A DNA stretch of 5,513 nucleotides from Clostridium sp. CAG:793 (GTDB lineage: Bacteria; Bacillota; Clostridia; TANB77; CAG-508): NCBI GenBank assembly GCA_000433915.1, contig HF993623.1, positions 12,195-17,707 of the forward strand, given 5' to 3'. Of the stretch, positions 1 to 5,381 are shown in pieces. The notes beneath the pieces are model-generated. The model was not told the DNA's origin. It saw nothing but the letters and a program-made list of their open reading frames with translations, and did no database searches. The translations under genes were made by a program, and so were the position numbers. Position 1 is the first letter of the stretch. The number at the start of each line of letters is the position of its first letter.

Positions 1-61
1 CTATGGTTACTACGGTAACGCGTACATCCACTTTGGTTTCCGCCCAGTCTTGGCTGTGTAG
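1..61 (+). CDS. DGR target protein, C-terminal end only (variable lectin-like domain)
   Basis: Only the last 19 codons and the TAG stop (59-61) are inside the window; the first full codon starts at base 2. The peptide reads YGYYGNAYIHF followed by GFRPVLAV. A conserved GFRPVL-type ending after a run of variable residues is typical of the C-type lectin / formylglycine-generating-enzyme-like fold of DGR target proteins, where the variable residues line a ligand-binding surface. The assignment rests on this ending and on the ungapped match to the template repeat at 340-411. Seven of the eight codons that are Asn in the template are something else here (Y, Y, Y, Y, I, H, F). The N-terminal part, any signal peptide or anchor, and the ligand cannot be seen. 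Being a DGR target is well supported; the fold is inferred from family knowledge. Confidence 0.85.
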   Translation, partial: YGYYGNAYIHFGFRPVLAV

Positions 62-72
62 TCTCACTTTGA
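35..72 (+). promoter_or_regulatory. Candidate IMH element at the 3' end of the VR
   Basis: This stretch is identical to the TR copy (374-408), including its adenines, and it is richer in G and C than its surroundings (it includes CCGCCC). The first clear differences between the two copies come at VR 70 (T, against C at 409) and VR 73 (A, against T at 412). In studied DGRs the IMH marks the 3' limit of diversification, and small VR/TR differences there keep the template itself from being overwritten. The role is inferred from position and from the sharp end of variation. The exact limits cannot be set from one VR. Confidence 0.6.
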
Positions 73-156
73 ACATTCCCAGTTCCCTTGTTCCCCTTTT
101 ACGAGGTGAATTGGAAGGCATAGAGTTATTATGTCAGACAGCAAATTATAATAAAG

Positions 157-185
157 AAAATGGCGTGCGTAAGCACGCTATTTTT
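157..185 (+). terminator. Intrinsic terminator of the DGR target gene
   Basis: A GCGTGC/GCACGC stem (163-168 with 173-178) closes a GTAA tetraloop, is extended outward by G-T, T-A and four A-T pairs, and is followed by a run of T from 181. It lies about 95 bases past the target stop codon and points the same way, so it most likely ends the target mRNA before the template repeat promoter. GTAA is a GNRA-type loop. A hairpin with a GNRA loop also lies close to the VR in the Bordetella phage DGR, but this one is too distant from the VR for that role to be the simpler reading. Confidence 0.75.
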
Positions 186-219
186 AACAAATTTTTTAAC
201 ATAAATTGTGTAAGAAGTA

Positions 220-254
220 TTGAAAAGAAATTTTAGTTAGTATATACTTGTAAT
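220..254 (+). promoter_or_regulatory. Promoter of the template-repeat RNA
   Basis: A -35 box TTGAAA (220-225) and a -10 box TATACT (243-248) are separated by 17 bases. Each is one base off the sigma70/sigmaA consensus with ideal spacing. The predicted start is around base 255, just upstream of the template repeat. No open reading frame with a ribosome binding site follows, so the product is best read as the non-coding TR RNA. The upstream terminator at 157-185 makes an independent promoter necessary if the TR is to be made in the sense direction. Confidence 0.65.
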
Positions 255-274
255 AGCAGGGATTAAACTGTTGC

Positions 275-411
275 GCTCAACCTTTCTTGAAACGCGGTGG
301 TAATTGGTGGAATGGCTCTAATGCCGGAGTATTCAATTCCAATGGTAACAACGGTAACGCGAACAACAACAATGGTTTCCGCCCAGTCTTGGCTGTGTAG
401 TCTCACTTCGA
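275..411 (+). repeat. DGR template repeat (TR)
   Basis: Read in the frame of the target gene this gives QPFLKRGGNWWNGSN and onwards to GFRPVLAV and a TAG at 398-400, so it is a copy of the C-terminal lectin-like segment. Between 302 and 373 there are twelve AAC/AAT codons (starting at 302, 311, 320, 335, 341, 347, 350, 356, 362, 365, 368 and 371). AAY codons are favoured in TRs because randomising the adenines can never create a stop. Bases 340-408 match VR 1-69 except at eight adenines. There is no start codon or ribosome binding site, so it is not a gene. The 5' edge is a guess, because the matching part of the VR lies outside the window; the 3' edge is firm to within a few bases. Confidence 0.9.
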
Positions 412-515
412 TACGCATAGATTCTTAAAGGTTTCAATCCCAGATGGGTAATTGTTTACGGACATTACCGAGAGATAGGCATAAAATAAAGGCAGCTGGA
501 TTCGTATCAAAGAAG
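406..515 (+). other. Possible long-range fold joining the TR end to its spacer
   Basis: GATACG (410-415) is perfectly complementary to CGTATC (503-508), and CTTC (406-409) to GAAG (512-515) across a 3-base bulge. The closed region contains a second stem, 447-455 with 462-469. The outer pairing starts exactly at the end of the TR, as in the TR/spacer fold known from Bordetella phage. This is a pairing seen by eye, not an energy calculation, and a 6-bp match within 100 bases could occur by chance. Confidence 0.4.
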
Positions 516-609
516 TTTAATTCCATTGGTATAAGCATGATCTTATATCATAAATACATGAATAATAATCTTGCTCTAGTAAAAATATTTGAATTTCCAA
601 GGTTATGAT

Positions 610-648
610 AAAAAATAGAGCTTAGAAAATTTACATTTTCTAGGCTCT
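610..648 (-). terminator. Intrinsic terminator of the avd-RT operon
   Basis: Bases 617-630 pair with 635-648 over 14 bp with a single G-T pair and a TTAC loop. Read on the minus strand, the stem is followed directly by ATTTTTT (616 down to 610). It sits six bases past the RT stop codon (654-656), so it should end the avd-RT transcript. This stops the RT message before the template repeat. On the + strand it is followed by only a weak T-run and might at best partly stop the TR RNA. Confidence 0.85.
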
Positions 649-653
649 TATTG

Positions 654-1760
654 TTAAAACAAAATTCCATTTTTAAAATCCTGTTCATCTTGTATTAGAT
701 TGTATTCAATATTCTCAGTATAATGTTGATTGATAAGAAAATTACAAGAATTAAATATTTTATTTCTAAAGTTGTATGAATTGCAATGAGAAGCATGACC
801 TAACCATGAGTTAATACTTTGAAGAGCATGCCAGTAATTTAAAGTTCCATTTAATTTTTCGGCATTCCATTTCTTTACATTGCTTATAATTTTCTTTTTA
901 GATGAGGTTCTAAGTAATCTATGAGTTGTATAGATTCGATATCCACAAAAATTTACTCCCATTTTATATGGATAATAACGAGATTTGCTGTTTAATTCTA
1001 AGTGCAGATGTTCTGCTATAAAATCAGAAATGATTTTTTTATATTCTATACATTCAGCTTTTGTCTTGAATAATAGCACAAAATCATCCATGTATCGCAC
1101 ATAATATTTTACATGTTTAGTTCTTTTTAGAAATTGATCTAATTCATTTAAATATATATTAGCAAAAAATTGACTTGTATAATTTCCTATTGGTATGCCG
1201 ACTGATTCATCACTTTTACGACCATCATATATAAGGAGTTTAGTAAAATCAAGTAAGTAATTATCTCGTATATATTTTTGAAGTATTGTCATTAATATTT
1301 GAGGATCTATATTATAAAAATACTTTCGTATATCACATTTTAAAATCCAGAAATCTCCTTGATTACGATAAAATTCACGCATATATTCTTGAACTTTATC
1401 AACAGCTTTATGTGTGCCTCGATTTTCAAGACAAGCAAAAGAAGTACTAACAAACCTAGGTAGGATATAAGGTTTTATAAATTCTTCTATATACCATTGA
1501 TGCACAACTCTATCAACATAGGGAAGAGCTTTGATAATGCGCTCTTTAGGTTCATAGATTCTAAATTCTCGATATGTACCAACATGGTATGTTTTATTTA
1601 AAATACTTCTTTCTAAATTCCAAATATTATTTTCCAAATTCATTTCAAATCTTATTACTTCATTTTTATACATTTTATGACGGCGTGCACGATAATGAGC
1701 TTTTAGTAAATTTTCAAAAGTTAGCTTATTTTTAAAACAATTTGTTATCTTTTTAGGCAT
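654..1760 (-). CDS. DGR reverse transcriptase
   Basis: This is the error-prone RT that copies the TR RNA into cDNA with misincorporation at template adenines, working with Avd. Numbered from the ATG at 1760 (368 aa, usual for DGR RTs), the motifs are: motif 2 REFRIYEPKERIIK near 64-77, the first catalytic Asp in LKCDIRKYF (D143), motif 4 IGNYTSQ (191-197), YMDD (223-226, both catalytic Asp present), motif 6 FCGYRI (271-276) and a C-terminal SWLGH thumb element. The IGxxxSQ form of motif 4 is the mark of DGR RTs; group II intron RTs have QGxxxSP. No maturase, HNH or integrase domain is present. The gene appears intact. An in-frame ATG at 1772 abuts AGGAGG (1773-1778) with no spacing, so the ATG at 1760, 12 bases from it, is preferred. 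It overlaps the end of avd by 16 bases, suggesting translational coupling. Confidence 0.93.
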   Translation of the reverse strand: MPKKITNCFKNKLTFENLLKAHYRARRHKMYKNEVIRFEMNLENNIWNLERSILNKTYHVGTYREFRIYEPKERIIKALPYVDRVVHQWYIEEFIKPYILPRFVSTSFACLENRGTHKAVDKVQEYMREFYRNQGDFWILKCDIRKYFYNIDPQILMTILQKYIRDNYLLDFTKLLIYDGRKSDESVGIPIGNYTSQFFANIYLNELDQFLKRTKHVKYYVRYMDDFVLLFKTKAECIEYKKIISDFIAEHLHLELNSKSRYYPYKMGVNFCGYRIYTTHRLLRTSSKKKIISNVKKWNAEKLNGTLNYWHALQSINSWLGHASHCNSYNFRNKIFNSCNFLINQHYTENIEYNLIQDEQDFKNGILF

Positions 1761-2113
1761 GAGTTTATCCATCCTCCTAATAAATTTGAAATATCAGTGA
1801 GCTGATTGCTCCAAGTTTGATAATTATTCATCGTGATATATTTGTATTTATATGATATGCGAATGTGAACTTTGAGAAGATTAAGATTAACATCTAATTC
1901 TCTGAGATAACGTAATTTGTCTTGCTTATTATATAATTTAATAGCATATATAATGCAGCGAAGACCTGAATATAAAGTAGATTTAATTTCTTTAACAAGA
2001 GCAAATTGCTCGCATTTTGGAAATTTACGTACTAAGTCATTTGAGTAATAAACAAGATCCATGTATTTAGGATAAATAATAAGAGTTCCATTTTTCTTTT
2101 CTTTATTTTCCAA
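1745..2113 (-). CDS. avd: DGR accessory variability determinant (Avd), four-helix bundle
   Basis: This is a basic 122-residue protein whose size and predicted all-helical make-up fit Avd. Four helical stretches can be drawn at about 14-30, 35-61, 64-90 and 96-119. The FPKCEQFALVKEI stretch (31-43) resembles the FPxxExFxL motif of the S23/Avd four-helix family, and the C-terminal LLGGWI (111-116) is common in DGR Avd proteins. In Bordetella phage, Avd forms a positively charged pentameric barrel that binds the RT and the TR RNA and is required for mutagenic homing; that role is inferred here. The start is TTG at 2113, chosen because AGGAGG (2121-2126) lies 7 bases upstream; the first internal ATG (residue 18) would remove the start of helix 1. 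It is the first gene of the operon and its stop lies inside the RT start region. Confidence 0.87.
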   Translation of the reverse strand: MENKEKKNGTLIIYPKYMDLVYYSNDLVRKFPKCEQFALVKEIKSTLYSGLRCIIYAIKLYNKQDKLRYLRELDVNLNLLKVHIRISYKYKYITMNNYQTWSNQLTDISNLLGGWINSCLKR

Positions 2114-2132
2114 TTTGATTCCTCCTTAAAAC

Positions 2133-2168
2133 TAAAAAAATTATAACGAAATAATAAGAAAACTACAA
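2133..2168 (-). promoter_or_regulatory. Probable promoter of the avd-RT operon
   Basis: On the minus strand there is a perfect -10 box TATAAT (2145 to 2140) and a weaker -35 box TTGTAG (2168 to 2163), 17 bases apart. The predicted start is near 2133, giving a leader of about 20 bases that carries the AGGAGG for avd. The -10 box is strong, but the surrounding sequence is so AT-rich that the -35 is less certain. Confidence 0.5.
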
Positions 2169-2217
2169 TAAAATGAGAAGAATATGGAAAGTTTGAACTA
2201 ATAATGATATTATTTCG
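2147..2217. repeat. 10-bp inverted repeat between divergent promoters
   Basis: CGAAATAATA (2147-2156) and TATTATTTCG (2208-2217) are perfect inverted copies 51 bases apart. One arm is next to the avd -10 box and the other is 18 bases from the ileS -35 box. It could be a pair of operator half-sites or simply AT-rich chance; the CG at each end makes chance a little less likely. Confidence 0.35.
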
Positions 2218-2234
2218 ATAAAAATGCAGAAAAA

Positions 2235-2264
2235 TTTACAAAAAAATTATTGATTTTTTATAAT
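2235..2264 (+). promoter_or_regulatory. Promoter of the T-box leader and ileS
   Basis: TTTACA (2235-2240) and a perfect TATAAT (2259-2264) are separated by 18 bases, giving a start near 2271. That places about 300 bases of leader before the ileS start codon, which is the usual length for a T-box leader. Confidence 0.7.
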
Positions 2265-2270
2265 AGAAGT

Positions 2271-2545
2271 GCTAAAATAATAAGCATTATATGAAAAGAC
2301 AATATATAAGACGCGGTAAATAGTATAAGCCTATAAAGAGAGCTAGTGGTGGTGAGATGCTAGTTAGAAACATATTATTTATTATCACTTATATGGTTAC
2401 TTTAATGAACACATATGTTAGTAATTAAGTCGCTTGGTTAGCGTTACAAACTATGAATAAGGTTGTAATTTTATACAATAAATTTAGGTGGTACCACGGA
2501 ATAAGTTCGTCCTAACTTGTGATAAGCAAGTAGGGCGATTTTTTG
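2271..2545 (+). promoter_or_regulatory. T-box riboswitch, tRNA-Ile responsive
   Basis: The leader senses uncharged tRNA-Ile and lets transcription continue into ileS when isoleucine charging is low. Stem I is closed by GTATAAG (2323-2329) with CTTATAT (2388-2394). Its tip has an AGAGA bulge (2337-2341) and AGCTAG/CTAGTT (2341-2346 with 2360-2365) around a GGTGGTGAG-like loop, the usual apical motifs. The specifier is read as ATC (2384-2386), an Ile codon followed by the expected A. The T-box sequence AGGTGGTACCACG is at 2486-2498, and its TGGT (2489-2492) can pair with the ACCA end of uncharged tRNA-Ile. TAGG (2485-2488) can pair with CCTA (2511-2514) to form the antiterminator, which excludes the terminator stem. 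A further hairpin is CGCT/AGCG (2431-2443). Specifier and downstream gene agree. Confidence 0.93.
2508..2545 (+). terminator. T-box attenuator terminator
   Basis: Bases 2508-2519 pair with 2527-2537 (11 bp with one bulged A) around a 7-base loop, followed by TTTTTT at 2539-2544. The 5' arm shares bases 2511-2514 with the antiterminator, so the two structures are exclusive. It ends 30 bases before the ileS start codon. Confidence 0.9.
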
Positions 2546-2562
2546 TTATGGTATTACGTGAT

Positions 2563-2568
2563 AGGAGG
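2563..2568 (+). promoter_or_regulatory. Ribosome binding site that fixes the ileS start
   Basis: AGGAGG lies 6 bases before the ATG at 2575. This rules out the in-frame GTG at 2488, which falls inside the T-box sequence and would translate the attenuator. Confidence 0.93.
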
Positions 2569-2574
2569 AAAATT

Positions 2575-5337
2575 ATGAGTGAAGAAAAGAAAGATTATAG
2601 TTCAACACTTAATCTACCAAAGACAGATTTTCCAATGAGAGGAAATCTACCAGAAAAAGAACCAGGAATACTAGAAAATGTATTTGAAAATGGTTTATAT
2701 GAAAAAATATTAAAGAAAAATGAAGGACATAAACATTTTATATTACATGATGGACCTCCATACGCAAATGGTGAAATCCATGCAGGACATGCTTTAAATA
2801 AAATCTTAAAAGATACAATAGTAAGATATAAATCAATGCAAGGATTTTATAGCCCTTATGTACCAGGATATGATACACACGGAATGCCAACAGAAAAGAA
2901 GGCTATTGAAAAACTTGGACTAGATAGAAGCAAAATTCCTGTAACAAAATTTAGAGATACATGTAGAGAATTTACTAAAAATTATAAAGATGTTCAAACA
3001 GAAGGATTTAAACGTTTAGGAGTATTAGCTGATTGGGAACATCCATATATAACTTATGAACATGCAACAGAGGCAAGACAAATAGGCGTATTCGGAGATA
3101 TGTATAAAAAAGGATATATATACAAAGGATTAAAGCCTGTATACTGGTGTACTGATTGCGAAACAGCATTAGCAGAAGCTGAAATCGAATACAAAGATGT
3201 TACAGGGGAATCAATCTATGTTAAATTCCCAGTAGCAGATTCAAAAGGAAAATTTGACAAAACAAATACATTTATTGTAATTTGGACAACAACACCATGG
3301 ACATTACCAGGAAATATGGGAATAACATTAGGCCCTGATTTTGAGTATAGCTTAGTTGAAACAGAAAAAGGTAATCTAATAATCGCAACAGAATTACTTG
3401 AAAAAGTTCTTGAATTAGCTGAAATAAAAGATTATAAAACTATAAATAAATTTAAAGGAATAGAGTTGGAAGGAGTATTATGCAAACATCCATTTCTTGA
3501 TAGAACATCTAGAGTAGTAATGGGAAGTGAAACAACTGTAAATGTTGATTTAGTAGAAGGTACAGGTGCTGTACACACTGCTCCTGCTTATGGTAAAGAA
3601 GACTATTTACAAGGATTAAAAGACAATCTAGGAATGGTAGTTGCTGTTGATGATAAAGGACATCAAACTCAAGAAGCAGGACAATTTGTAGGAGAGTTTT
3701 ATGCAAAATCAAATAAGACAATTACAAAATGGTTGGATGAAAATGGATATTTATTAAAAGCTGTTCCAATTTCACACTCATATCCACATTGTTGGAGATG
3801 CAAGAAACCAGTAATATTTAGAGCAACACCACAATGGTTTGCATCAGTTGATGGATTTAGAAGCAAAGCATTAGAGGCAATCAAAACAGTAACATGGCAT
3901 CCAGACTGGGGCGAAGACAGAATGACTGAGATGATCAAAGGAAGAAACGATTGGTGCATCTCAAGACAGCGTACATGGGGAGTTCCACTTCCAATATATT
4001 ATTGTAAAGAATGCGGAGAGCCTTATGTAACAGAAGAATCAATAAATAAAATTCAAGATATAGTTCGCAGAGAAGGAACAAATGCTTGGTGGGCAAAAGA
4101 TGCAAGTGAATTATTACCAGAAGGTGCGAAATGCGTAAAATGTGGATGCACTGAATTTAAGAAAGAAACAGATATTATGGATGTATGGTTTGATTCAGGC
4201 TCAACACACCAAAGTGTATTAGTAGAAAGAGGACTTGATTATCCAGCAGATTTATATTTGGAAGGAAATGACCAATATAGAGGATGGTTCCAATCATCAC
4301 TTCTTACATCAGTTGCAGTTAATGGAATAGCTCCATACAAAGAAGTATTAAGCTGTGGATTTGTTGTTGATGGACAAGGCAGAAAAATGTCTAAGAGCTT
4401 AGGAAATGGAGTATCTCCAATAGATGTATCAAACAAATTTGGTGCAGATATTCTTAGATTATGGGCTTTATCATCAGATTATTCAATGGATGTAAACTTA
4501 TCAGATGATATCTTAAAAGGTATATCAGATGTATATAGAAAAATAAGAAATACAGCAAGATATATTTTAGGAAATACACAAGATTATGATCCAGATCATC
4601 CAGTAGATTATGATGATTTACAAGAAATTGATAAATGGGCATTAACTCGTTTAAATAAATTAATTAAGGATTGTACAAAAGATTATGATACTTACAATTT
4701 CGGAAATTGCTATCATGATATAAATCAATTCTGTGTTGTTGATATGAGTAGTTTCTACTTAGACATAATCAAAGACAGATTATATACTGAAAAGGCTGAT
4801 TCAACTGCAAGAAGAGCAGCACAAACAACAATGTACTATATATTAGACGCTTTAGTAAAGATATTAACTCCAATGATATCATTTACAGCAGAAGAAATCT
4901 GGAAAGCTATGAAGCATACTAAGGACGAGCAGGTTGAAAGTCCAATGCTTACAGATTATCCAAAGCCAAATGAAAAATGGGATAATAAAGAATTAGCCGA
5001 TAAATGGGAAGAAATTATAAAAGTTAAAAACATTGTTGCAAAGCAACTTGAATTATCAAGAGCAGAGAAAGTAATAGGAAACTCACTAGATGCTAAAGTA
5101 ACAATTTATGCAGAAGGTGATGAATATACATTCTTAAAAGAAAACGAAAAGTTAATAAAACTTGTACTTATTGTTTCAGGACTTGACATAGAAGAAAATA
5201 AGAGAAAACAAGAAGTTGCACTTGGAGTAAAAGTAGAACATGCTGATGGAGAAAAATGCGAGAGATGCTGGATGTATGATGAACATACAGAAGATGGATT
5301 ATGTCCAAGATGCAGAAAAGTATTAAATGAGCAATAA
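2575..5337 (+). CDS. ileS: Isoleucyl-tRNA synthetase
   Basis: This cytoplasmic class I enzyme charges tRNA-Ile with isoleucine using ATP. The protein is 920 aa, the normal length for the bacterial form. The HIGH signature is HAGH at 69-72 within PPYANGEIHAGHALNK, and KMSKS is at 604-608. The CP1 editing domain that clears misactivated valine has WTTTPWTLPGN (237-247) and GTGAVHTAPAYGKEDY (329-344), with H334 and D343 corresponding to the known editing residues. The domain order is Rossmann core, CP1 insertion, second half of the core with Cys pairs in CKECG and CVKCGC, the alpha-helical anticodon-binding domain (about 660-820), and a C-terminal zinc finger with Cys at 895, 898, 910 and 913. 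The zinc finger and length fit the IleS1 type. The gene is intact and its codon use is strongly A/T-ending. It is regulated by the T-box leader and appears monocistronic, as a strong terminator follows. Confidence 0.98.
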   Translation: MSEEKKDYSSTLNLPKTDFPMRGNLPEKEPGILENVFENGLYEKILKKNEGHKHFILHDGPPYANGEIHAGHALNKILKDTIVRYKSMQGFYSPYVPGYDTHGMPTEKKAIEKLGLDRSKIPVTKFRDTCREFTKNYKDVQTEGFKRLGVLADWEHPYITYEHATEARQIGVFGDMYKKGYIYKGLKPVYWCTDCETALAEAEIEYKDVTGESIYVKFPVADSKGKFDKTNTFIVIWTTTPWTLPGNMGITLGPDFEYSLVETEKGNLIIATELLEKVLELAEIKDYKTINKFKGIELEGVLCKHPFLDRTSRVVMGSETTVNVDLVEGTGAVHTAPAYGKEDYLQGLKDNLGMVVAVDDKGHQTQEAGQFVGEFYAKSNKTITKWLDENGYLLKAVPISHSYPHCWRCKKPVIFRATPQWFASVDGFRSKALEAIKTVTWHPDWGEDRMTEMIKGRNDWCISRQRTWGVPLPIYYCKECGEPYVTEESINKIQDIVRREGTNAWWAKDASELLPEGAKCVKCGCTEFKKETDIMDVWFDSGSTHQSVLVERGLDYPADLYLEGNDQYRGWFQSSLLTSVAVNGIAPYKEVLSCGFVVDGQGRKMSKSLGNGVSPIDVSNKFGADILRLWALSSDYSMDVNLSDDILKGISDVYRKIRNTARYILGNTQDYDPDHPVDYDDLQEIDKWALTRLNKLIKDCTKDYDTYNFGNCYHDINQFCVVDMSSFYLDIIKDRLYTEKADSTARRAAQTTMYYILDALVKILTPMISFTAEEIWKAMKHTKDEQVESPMLTDYPKPNEKWDNKELADKWEEIIKVKNIVAKQLELSRAEKVIGNSLDAKVTIYAEGDEYTFLKENEKLIKLVLIVSGLDIEENKRKQEVALGVKVEHADGEKCERCWMYDEHTEDGLCPRCRKVLNEQ

Positions 5338-5341
5338 TATT

Positions 5342-5381
5342 AAAATAATAAGTTAGCTAGAAATGGCTAGCTTATTATTTT
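5342..5381 (+). terminator. Intrinsic terminator of ileS
   Basis: AAAATAATAAG (5342-5352) pairs perfectly with CTTATTATTTT (5371-5381). The stem continues inward through a wobble pair, TAGC/GCTA and another wobble to a 6-base loop. It begins 4 bases after the stop codon. The A-rich and T-rich flanks would allow it to work in both directions. From here to the window end (5513) I see no gene and no convincing promoter. Confidence 0.87.

Larger units (their letters stand above)
1..72 (+). repeat. DGR variable repeat (VR), 3' part
   Basis: Bases 1-69 align without gaps to template repeat bases 340-408. There are eight mismatches (VR positions 2, 8, 11, 23, 27, 29, 32 and 33), and all eight are adenine in the template: seven A-to-T and one A-to-C. 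From 34 to 69 the two copies are identical, and similarity ends at about 70-72. The repeat continues leftwards out of the window, so its 5' limit is unknown. The invariant 3' stretch past codon GGT at 35-37 is where the initiation-of-mutagenic-homing (IMH) element is expected. Confidence 0.93.
255..609 (+). ncRNA. Predicted DGR template RNA (TR plus 3' spacer)
   Basis: The RNA is expected to start near 255 and to carry the TR (to about 408) followed by a non-coding spacer. The spacer can fold. CTTCGATACG at the TR end (406-415) can pair with CGTATC (503-508) and GAAG (512-515). Inside that lies a hairpin 447-469 (GGTAA with TTACC, TGT with ACA, one bulged T, a 6-base loop), and further on an ATGAT/ATCAT hairpin at 537-551. 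In the Bordetella phage DGR, a spacer directly 3' of the TR folds with it and is needed for RT-Avd to prime cDNA; I infer the same role here. The 3' end is unknown: the hairpin at 617-648 may stop it, but its T-run on this strand is weak. No coding gene is visible between 62 and 653. Confidence 0.5.

Noticed and set aside
3..236. Open frame of 77 codons starting ATG at base 4
   Set aside because: It is an alternate frame through the VR end, the target gene terminator and the TR promoter, with no ribosome binding site; the VR frame ending at 61 explains the conserved bases.
275..411. TR as a pseudogene or second copy of the target gene
   Set aside because: It has no start, no ribosome binding site and only the C-terminal segment, and its differences from the VR are all at adenines, which fits a template rather than decay.
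654..1760. Group II intron or retron reverse transcriptase
   Set aside because: Motif 4 is IGNYTSQ rather than QGxxxSP, there is no maturase or endonuclease domain, and an avd gene plus TR/VR pair are adjacent.
1761..1772. ATG at 1772 as the RT start
   Set aside because: The Shine-Dalgarno sequence touches this ATG with no spacer, which ribosomes cannot use well; the ATG at 1760 is better placed. It remains possible.
2488..2574. Upstream GTG extension of ileS by 29 codons
   Set aside because: It would be translated from the T-box motif and the attenuator stem; AGGAGG at 2563-2568 supports the ATG at 2575.
3509..4642. Several minus-strand open frames inside ileS
   Set aside because: They lie antisense to a fully conserved synthetase, lack ribosome binding sites and give low-complexity Leu/His/Tyr-rich peptides typical of reverse-frame shadows.
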